Positions 56,487 to 64,000 of a DNA stretch of 64,000 bases are shown one piece after another. Source of the DNA: Marsupella aquatica. Its lineage: Eukaryota > Marchantiophyta. The translations under genes and the position numbers were made by a program. Each line of letters begins with the position of its first letter. Position 1 is the stretch's first letter. The notes beneath the pieces were generated by a model. It was given only the letters and a program-made list of their open reading frames with translations. It had not been told where the DNA came from and did not search any database. The stretch spans positions 5,146,001 to 5,210,000 of the forward strand of contig OZ316894.1 in the NCBI GenBank assembly GCA_973895155.1, given 5' to 3'.

Positions 56487-59400
56487 ATGAGCAACGTCAA
56501 TCAAGCGGCACATTTTTGGGGATGCCTGTTCAAACGGGCAACTGAGTACATTGGTACTTACGAGGACGAAGAGTCGGAGAGAGCAGCTCGAGAACGGCAG
56601 GAGCTCGCTCGATTGTGGGAGCTGCAGAAAGCTGCCTTCTTAGGAGGAGAACTCATCAAGGCCGAATTCTTATGGACTCCTACTACCAATCAACTCGACG
56701 ACCTTCTGTTTTGTGAAGACAGAGTCGTCGGCATCCGCGAAGCCATCAAACGCTGCAACGACCTACACTGGGAGTTGAAGGGTAGCACGGAGGGGTGGAC
56801 AAAGGCAACCGTGCTCGGAGAGACATCCACGGCAGCCGAGATGAAGAGGAAGGGAAATAACCATGACGAGGCCACCCCGGCAAAAAGAACAAGGTCGGCG
56901 GCACCAAAGAAACCAGCCGAATAGCAGAGCAGGAGGCAAAGAGAAGCCGAGGAGGAGGAGGTCGACCCCATCAACGCCGTTCCAACGAGAGATGACACCT
57001 GGAAAGGCTGGGCGGCGATCCTCCCCGAGGAGGTCCAATTACACTTTGCTAGGGAGGAGGATGCATGCTTTACGGCTATGCAGACTCGGAAGTATTAGGG
57101 CTTCATGGCCGGATCCGGCTTGGAAGCCTTTGTAAGGTTACCGTGGCTGAAGCCGGAGGTGCCGAATTCAGACTTACTTGAATTCGTGGGATCATGGGAG
57201 TTCGAGACCAATTCCACAAGGGTGTATAGGAAGGATTTCTATCTCACTCCCCAGGTGATTGCCGAAGTGTTTGGGTTGCCAATGGGCAATAAGACCAAGG
57301 TAGATACTAGGAAGACCTTGCCAGACACGGAGTTCAGGTCGTTTCCAGGGCCTTCAACGAAGAATGGCTTCTTTCGTAGCACTTGCACCAACCCGCATAT
57401 AGGAGAGATGATCGATTTCTTGCGGGTAACCATGCATTGCAACTGGCCGAGAGCAGAGATCGGCAAGGCACAGGTCTATCTGGCAGAGAGGCCAGACCCA
57501 AGTCAGGACTACAATGGTTACCTCCTCACTCAACTGAAGAAGATCTTGAAGGAGGAACAGCTGGTGATCGGCAAGGGAAGCGTGTCCCGGCTTGGTTATC
57601 ACATGCCGCTATTGTGCCGGTATGCCCGGAGTAAGACCTTTGCCCCGGTACTTCCCCTACAGGAAAGGGCACCAGAGGAGGTTCCGGAACAGAGGCCGGC
57701 AACGGAGAAACCCAACCCGCCCGACAGTCCTACAATTGAGCAGGTGTTTAGGCCGAGGACGGAGGACTTGCCGATGCAGCAACCAGGCATGCAGAATCTG
57801 CTGAAACTGCTGGAGAAAGAGAAGAGAACGACTACGGCATCGGCAACAACAACAACAACGACAACGGCAACAATGCAGGACACTACTCAAGAGGTAGGCC
57901 TAAACCGGCTTACAAGGGAAAACCCCTTTACTGGAGCCAAGGAGAGAAAGAGGCCGGAACACGAGCCGGGAGTCCGGATGTATGTAGGAGCCTCTAGTCC
58001 CGAGGCCGAAGAGAAGCAGGCCGTAGCTCCCGGCCACGACAAGAAGAACAAGAGATCAACACGGAAGCCGGAGGAGGAACCAAGACCGGCAAGTGGTGAA
58101 GCCATGTTCACGACAAAGCCAGGAGAACAGCAGGAGAAGCCAGTAGTCCAAGCCGAAGAGGAGGCGGTGGAGGACTACAGCAATGATAACTCCGGCTATG
58201 GGTCAGATCATCATGTTCCAGGAGTAAGGACCTGTGGCCGGTTCATCCCCACGCTCCCAAGAGTAGTCCGAGGAGACCCGAGCCAGCAGAGCAGCCCCGA
58301 GTCTCCCCCGCCAGATGTCGCTCCCCCGAGCTTTGACGGCATAAAACAGACGGCGCAGGAATTCCAGGAGCGAATCAGGGAGGAAGAGGAGGCAGCCCTG
58401 GCTAGGGAGAAGGATTTACCAGGAGGAGAATGGCCAGAGGACATCAGGCGGCTTGCAGAAAAACGAAGCAGCCCGCCAGCCACAATAGAAGAGATCCGCA
58501 AGGCGGCTTGGGAACAAAGGCCGCGGTGGATGATGCCAATGACTGCTACTTCCTCCACCTACGCTAAAAATAGAGCCATGGAGTACAGGGAGATGTGTGG
58601 AGAGCTGGCGCTCAGCATCTTTGGGGAGGAGTTGGAGCAGGGACCCTTTTTCCAGAGGGAGATGTTGGAGAAGCGCCAATTAGAAGAAGTGGTGGCTTTG
58701 GAAAGAAGCAAGAAGGACGAGGTCATCCGTCGGCTTAGGGAAAGGGAAGCCGAAATCAAGGATCTGAGGACGGCCAAGAAAGCCCAAGATGAGCTGCGGA
58801 TTAAGCGGCATGAGCTAAATATCATGCAGGGCCAGTTGGATACCGCACAGTCAAACAACCGGATTATCGAGAATAAACTGACTCGAACCTTAGATGAGTT
58901 GGCCGATGCGATCAAGGAGCGGGAGAAGTGGAAGCGAGAGCTGAGGAATGCAGAGGAGGCCCACATAACAGCCAACAACCGGGCCATGGCAGAGACCCAA
59001 AGAAAGGAATGGGCGTTGAAGGGGGAGCTCGAGAAAATCCGCGGAGCCCTTGAGCAGAAGGAGGCCGAGTTAGGGAAATCCTATCAAGGGATTATTGCGC
59101 TACAGTAGGAGCTTGCGTCCCTGACGGCCAGCTTCAAGGCCGACCTACGGGAGAAGGACAATATGCTCGATCAGACTTATGCCAAGATGAACCAGATGGA
59201 GTCTGTCATCATTGCAGAGCTTGATAAGGAGTTAAGAGCAACTCGGGAGGAGAGAGCTGCGTTTAAGAAGGAATTGGAGGAAGCCCACAGGGAGCTGGAG
59301 GAAGCCCAGAAAGAACTGGAGGAGGCGCGCAAGGACCTGGACGAAGTACAGGAGGAGTTGGAGGAAAGCACGCGGAAGCTGGAGAACTTACAGCGGCGAG

Positions 59401-60013
59401 CCGACAACCAATCGGAGCGGCTGAAGAAACAAGCCGCAGTATTTAAATGCTTGGCTTCATCAGGACCAACTCCAATTGGGGCCACCAAGTTACCAGGAGT
59501 GGTACTGGCCGAAGAACAAGCCGCGCCACTTGCACCAGTGCCGGATGTAAGTGGGAAGGGGAAGGGACCAGTTGCCGAACCAGAAAAGAAGAAGAAGCGA
59601 AAACCTTCAGGGTCAAAGAGTAATACGGCTCCACAAGCCGTGGTGACCAAGGAGGTAGACCCAGCACCGACCCCAGGCAGGGTCACGGCAGAGAATCCAA
59701 AAATAACTACCCTAGAAGGAGGGGACGGCAAAGCCAAGGCCAGGATCTCGGTAATGAAGCCGAGGTACCAAATCCGCCACTTGAGTGTGCAAGAGAGGCC
59801 GTAGCCGATGCAGAGGCCATAGCCGATGCAGAGGCCATAGCCGATGCCAAGGCAGAAGCCGATGCCAAGGCAGAAGCCGATGGTGGACCCAGTCAGGCCG
59901 ATGGAGAGTTGACTAAGTCCAGGGCAGGTAATCTGTCAGAGAACAAACCCATGGCAGTGGCTGAGGAGGGAGCGTTGGGGGCGTCCACTGAGGAACAGAC
60001 ACCGCTGCCATGA
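56487..60013 (+). pseudogene. Gag-like protein gene of E2, three TAG stops and a frameshift
   Basis: Same protein as in E1. ATG 56,487 opens the frame. TAG stops lie at 56,922, 57,096 and 59,106; E1 has CAG, CAA and CAG at those codons. A frameshift near 59,720 sends the frame to a stop at 59,804. In the E1-like frame the acidic tail (SQADGELTKSRAGNLSENK) continues to about 60,013. The mobile-domain core (FYLTPQVIAEVFGLPMGNK) and the coiled coil are preserved. Compared with E1, the segment at about 58,000-58,140 is longer. Confidence 0.75.
59800..59885. repeat. 18-bp minisatellite in the E2 gene tail
   Basis: GCCGATGCAGAGGCCATA and its variant GCCGATGCCAAGGCAGAA repeat about five times, coding Ala-Glu/Asp-rich units in the original frame. 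E1 has only a short counterpart (GCCGATGCCGACGCC), so the tract expanded in E2. Confidence 0.75.
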
Positions 60014-60941
60014 CGGTGGTGGAGGGCCGCTCCTTTCAAGGAGGGCGGACGTGGAGGGAGGAGGCGTGAGTGGGCAGGGCGGGCTCGAATCTCTAAGTTC
60101 AGGATTAGGATTAGGATCAGGACCAGGAGGCGGCCCTGACTCTTAGCTTAGTGGGATTGCGGTTCCACTGGTAAGAGCAACACTTGTACTCCTGCCTCGC
60201 TGTACAAAGGTAGATTTACAAAGGTAGATTCAGATAAGTAGATTAGGCTTACGCTGCAAGGAATTAGGCGGATCCACTACCAGAATAAGTACCTGGGCTG
60301 CGGGGAGCTCAGGGCCTCTTCTTTAGCAAGTTTTTAGTTGCACCAGCCGGGCTGGGATCAAGTAGTAAGAGAAGCTCTCGGTTAGTCATACAGTGACCCT
60401 TGTGTATATTCATGTTTCCTCATGCCTAAGAGCTGAATAGAGTTGGCCTCACGGCTTAGTTCGCAGAGCTTGTGTATGAGATGTACTGTTTGTATGGCAA
60501 GTGCATGGTATGACTCAGTCAGAAGGAGTCATTTTGCTATTCGTGTGTCGCATTAACTTGTGTGAAGAGTGCCCACATCAACTAATAGGGAAGGAAAGTA
60601 AGCAAGGGAGTGAGAGTTGGATGTGTCGAGCTGAGAGAGGTCTTAGCGGCTTAACCAAGCCTATTGGGGATTATTCCGGCGGCGGAATCCAAATATACCT
60701 AACCAGAAGGAGGGGAAGACAAGGGAAGGCCTAGATTAGGCCGGCTACGTATCTCATGACCCGATGAAGGATCTGTCCAGTATATGTGTGTAAAATGTTA
60801 ATAGTAGTAGTAGAAGGAAGTTAGCAGCGTCCCATGCCGCTAAGCCACAAAAACGGCCTAGCCAAGCGCGAAACCTGCGGGAATCGGCTTGTGCTGGGGG
60901 GTTTCTTGGGTTTAGGGAGCCATGGGACGCACCACAGGGGG

Positions 60942-61714
60942 GAGTTCTACTGAAATCAAAAGCCCAACGATAGACCTTCTATTTGCCTTTTTCAAACAGT
61001 AAGTTCTGGCAAGAATCATATAGAGCCCTGTTTGAAACATGGCTTAGAACTTTTCTAATGGAGACAAGGCCAAGTTTGTCTCGATCACTACATTGAAGGC
61101 AAAGATTGCATGTGCAAACATAACAACAAAAATTCAATTCACTTCATATACCAGGCCTATGTTCTAACACAAAGTCCAGGTGTTCTATTACAAGATAGCC
61201 TCATGTTTTAAGAGATAACACTTTTTGTCGGACTCCGTGTTTCTGTAATTTTTCAACTCTACAATGCATGTTACAATCTAACAGTTTGAAATCCTCATTT
61301 CCATCAATTTTGGGAAAGATGGACTTAACCAAGTCCCTCCTACGTCTTGTGGACTAGATGGGCACCATAGATGGATTTTAGACTTAACCAGCCGGTGGAA
61401 TGTCCATAGTAGTTGAGATGTCATTACACCTCACACTTGAACGCAGTCAACACCAGGTTCTTCTCCACTACGCAGGGTGCGACCACTTGACTCAGAGCAC
61501 AACCCTGCTTTGGGAAGACTTAATATTTTACTGGTTACAAAATGACCCCTGTTGGAGCTGAGAATTGCTTGGTATGATCTATGAAGTTCAAGCTACTTAA
61601 CAAAAAATGTTTTGTACATTTCCAACACTCAATCCTATATACTCAAAATCATGCCTAATCTGGCTTCATAGTGCATAATTATGTAGGACTCCACATAGCC
61701 AGCCAGTTTGCTAA
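60942..61714. repeat. R2 family, copy C, right part
   Basis: Continues R2-C after E2, from AGTTCTACTGAAATC to TTTGCTAA. Aligns with 26,860-27,616 of copy B. Confidence 0.8.
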
Positions 61715-61949
61715 GAGCATCCCCACCGGACGCGGAAAATACGGGGGCAAATAGCTGCCCGGTGAGGGTTTTACGGCAGGGAAGACTATGGGGGGATATC
61801 TTCATCCCCACCGGGACACGGTATTTTTAAAAACACCATCCCGTCTTGCCAAAATAGACCTCCCGCGTGGCATTTTGCTGCGCACTACCCCTGCCCGCTC
61901 AAACACTCCATTTGAATCGCACGGAGGAGAGTTGTGGATCTGGGAAGAA

Positions 61950-63224
61950 ATGGACGGCTCTGCCTTCACTAGGGGGGTGCCATCCTTGTGGTGGAACTGG
62001 AGGACTATCGATAGACTGGTGGAACTGTGTTGCTACAGGTATGTGTGTTGTGTAGAAATTGCACGATAGAGAGCCTGCGGTACGTTCCCCTCGTGACCAG
62101 AGATAGCAACAATGGCAGACGCAACCAAAGCAAGAGGCAGAATTTCTCATCTGCAGAGTTGAAGCAGTTGGTTTGTTCGTGGATGCATGTCTTGCAAGAC
62201 CCAATCATCGGATCTGGGCAAAAGAATGGAGCATTTGGGATCGAACTACAATCCACTACAACGACAATCGACCAAAGGACACACAGAAGAGGAACTGTTG
62301 ATGGAGAGCAAGTGGAGCGACTTGAAACACGACGTTGCCAAGTTTTCAGGGTCGTATGCATCTGTAGTTTGATGCTCGTCATTCCGGTGAGAATGAGGAA
62401 GATACTGTGGCCAGGGCAAAGGAGTTGTATGTGAAAAAACATCCGAAGGCAAAGGATTTCAGCTACCTTGACCAGTGCTATTTGTTGAAAGACTGTCCTA
62501 GATTTGCAATGACTATGGATGACATGAAGCAAAAAGTTGCACAAAAGAAGGCTAGGAAGCATAAGGGAAAGGGAAAGGGCTTCCCTGATGACAAAGAGAA
62601 TGAGTCTCCGGATGCAGAGTGTGGTGGAGAGCAGGTTGAGAATGAGCAAGGCCAAAGGCAGAGCACTAGAGAGCTTGATCAAGAGAGTACCCATTTTGGT
62701 GAGTTGAGGCCACTAGGGAATAAGAATGCAAAGAAGCAGAAAGTTGATGAATGCAGCTCAAGAATGGCAGCCTATGCACAAAGAGATATGGCAGAAATCA
62801 GTGCTAGGCTATTGAAGCTTGCAGAATCGCAAGACAAGCAAAATTTATTCACACTCAGGCTTTGTGACATTGATGAGGACTGCCGAGACTACTTCATCAA
62901 GAGTAGACAGAAGGAAATGAGTTGCCATGTTGAAGCTGCAGAGGGAGGAGGAGGAAGAAGAGAGAGCTGCAGCTCGAGCTCTTGAGGTTGCTTTTAGGCG
63001 AGCTGCAACCCGAACCCCTATACCAACTCCGGTTGCAGCACCTCATTCCCCCCCAGGTGATGTTGATAATGCCCCTCAGGAGAGTGCACCTGAAAATGTA
63101 CAAGGGCACAACATTCCCATGAGGATACCTACAGAGAATTTGGTTAACTATGGCAACCCACCTCTGAATTTCAGTAACTGGAATTCATTCCATGGTGCAA
63201 CACCATATGTACCTGATACCCCAT
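61950..63224 (+). pseudogene. Harbinger C ORF1, Myb/NAM-associated-like
   Basis: A first exon is possible at ATG 61,950 (MDGSAFTRGVPSLWWNW) with donor CAG/GTATGTG at 62,038. The DNA-binding part is SKRQNFSSAELKQLVCSWMH, QDPIIGSGQK, ESKWSDLKHDVAKFSGSY and KDFSYLDQCYLLKDCPRF. Then come a Lys-rich nuclear-type segment (KARKHKGKGKGFP) and the C-terminal helix (LCDIDEDCRDYFIKSRQKEM) with a Glu/Arg coiled coil. Frameshifts near 62,230, 62,370 and 62,925 split it. It is the better preserved of the two copies. Confidence 0.6.
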
Positions 63225-63319
63225 AAACAAATCCACAGGCTTCCTATGGATTTAGATCTATGCTTGCAGAAATTGACCGTGACCTAGCACACAATCCGTA
63301 GTCCCTTTGGCTGAACCTA

Positions 63320-64000
63320 TAGCACAATTTGTAATTGCCTCTTGAGATTGAGGATATGCAATTGAGAATGAGTTCCACATTTTAATTTTGCGTACTCAAT
63401 AATACCAACTGAATTCATGAGTGAGTCAAAAAAGATGCAATTATAATGATGTACAAACTCAAATTAGATAATTGCAATTGAAATTTTTTTTGACTCAGTC
63501 ATGAATTCAGTTGGTATATTTTTTTACAAAATTCTAGTTGTGATCACAAGCAATGGCATTTCAAATATGCACCATTGTATCACCTGCGCTAGTACAGACA
63601 AGTCACTTTGGTAATACCCCCAGTAATGTGTATGTTTTCAGGGCATTTAATGAGTAGAGGCAAGTCACATCAGCCGAGACTATCTCGTGTGTGTACATTC
63701 AGAGCACCTTCAGAAGCCACGAGTCTGGGCATTGGAATTGTGAAGGTCCTTTTTGTGCATTCATTGGCACAACTGTGAACCTGCCTAGCACGAAGTACTT
63801 TGTTATGGGCCATGGCAGATTCGCCCTAGAAATGCTTCGGGAGCTGAGTCGTCTCTCTCATTCTTCCTACAAGTTCTTCCTTGCTGTGCAGTCAGGCTGT
63901 CTTTTCCATGGAGCTTTGTTGTGCACAATTTGCATTTGCGGGGCTGGGCAATCAAGGTCAACTTTTCAATCTGCAAAATGCCTCTGAAGCGAGTGACAAT
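63320..64000. other. Harbinger C internal region
   Basis: Matches 38,824-39,500 of copy B, apart from a small inverted stretch at about 63,400-63,500. An open frame at 63,691-63,987 is shared with copy B but unrecognised. Confidence 0.4.

Larger units (their letters stand above)
56109..60936 (+). mobile_element. Gag-like element E2, TG...CA ends, TSD GGGGG
   Basis: It starts TGTGATGCCTAGCCAGG and ends GACGCACCACA. It is flanked by GGGGG at 56,104-56,108 and 60,937-60,941. R2-B shows the empty site GCATGAGGGGGGAGTTC. It is 4,828 bp and collinear with E1. As in E1, no LTR is recognisable, and the 3' region after the gene (about 60,014-60,936) is non-coding. Confidence 0.85.
61712..64000 (+). 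mobile_element. PIF/Harbinger-like transposon, copy C, runs off the right edge
   Basis: It begins GAGCATCCCCACCGG at 61,715 after TAA and is collinear with Harbinger B, without the two nested elements. It therefore gives the pre-insertion sequences for both the RE element (about 62,084-62,095) and the LINE (about 62,665). The transposase end lies beyond the window. Confidence 0.75.

Overview
The window is nuclear DNA of a land plant. The evidence is introns with GT/AG borders, a plant NB-ARC/LRR immune-receptor family, F-box/kelch-type genes, and plant-type copia, L1-like, PIF/Harbinger and gag-like mobile elements. The receptor carries an alpha/beta-hydrolase domain in front of NB-ARC (the HNL architecture described from liverworts and other non-seed plants). 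I therefore infer a bryophyte or other non-seed plant, without naming a species. Almost every gene seen is partial, broken or transposon-encoded.

Positions 1-22,700 are built from two diverged copies of one gene block, all transcribed leftward. Copy S1 (about 1-13,100) holds a hydrolase-NB-ARC gene that runs off the left edge, a two-exon gene of unknown function ('gene B'), and the tail of an F-box/kelch-like gene. Copy S2 (about 17,700-22,700) repeats the same order. In S2 the receptor has lost half of the hydrolase and most of NB-ARC by an internal deletion, and it continues into a long LRR array (15,672-17,639) with frameshifts. S2's gene B and F-box gene are also frameshifted. S1 was enlarged by a 3.1 kb stretch between 0.5 kb direct repeats (4,088-8,200) and a 108-bp tandem duplication. 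It also carries a gag-like retroelement gene (9,842-11,708) whose region is missing from S2.

A repeat family (R2) sits at 13,104-15,330 (A), 25,783-27,616 (B) and 55,048-61,714 (C). In B and C, but not in A, it carries a PIF/Harbinger element at the same TAA target. Harbinger B (27,617-40,510) was later invaded by a 3.5 kb gag-like element (27,993-31,467, TSD TTCCC) and a 6.1 kb L1-like LINE (32,064-38,158, 10-bp TSD). It is cut on the right by a copia 5' LTR (40,511-40,853).

Positions 40,854-55,047 are a transposon pile-up. It contains an orphan copia start with a primer-binding site, an element with a TnpA-like gene and clusters of TTCGCAA motifs, and a ten-unit array of short palindromes. 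It then has the N-terminus of a CACTA-like transposase, the 4.7 kb gag-like element E1, an inverted fragment of the 27,993 element, and the 3' half of a copia element with its LTR. R2-C contains E2 (56,109-60,936, TSD GGGGG), a sister of E1, and continues into Harbinger C to the right edge.

The most notable signals are three elements with TG...CA ends and, in two of them, 5-bp target duplications, that encode only gag-like coiled-coil proteins and have no recognisable LTRs. Others are several element-specific arrays of short palindromes in non-coding DNA, premature stops in E1/E2 that are all Gln-to-TAG, and the deleted HNL receptor. Reading was by eye only. Exon borders are predictions and I ran no database search.
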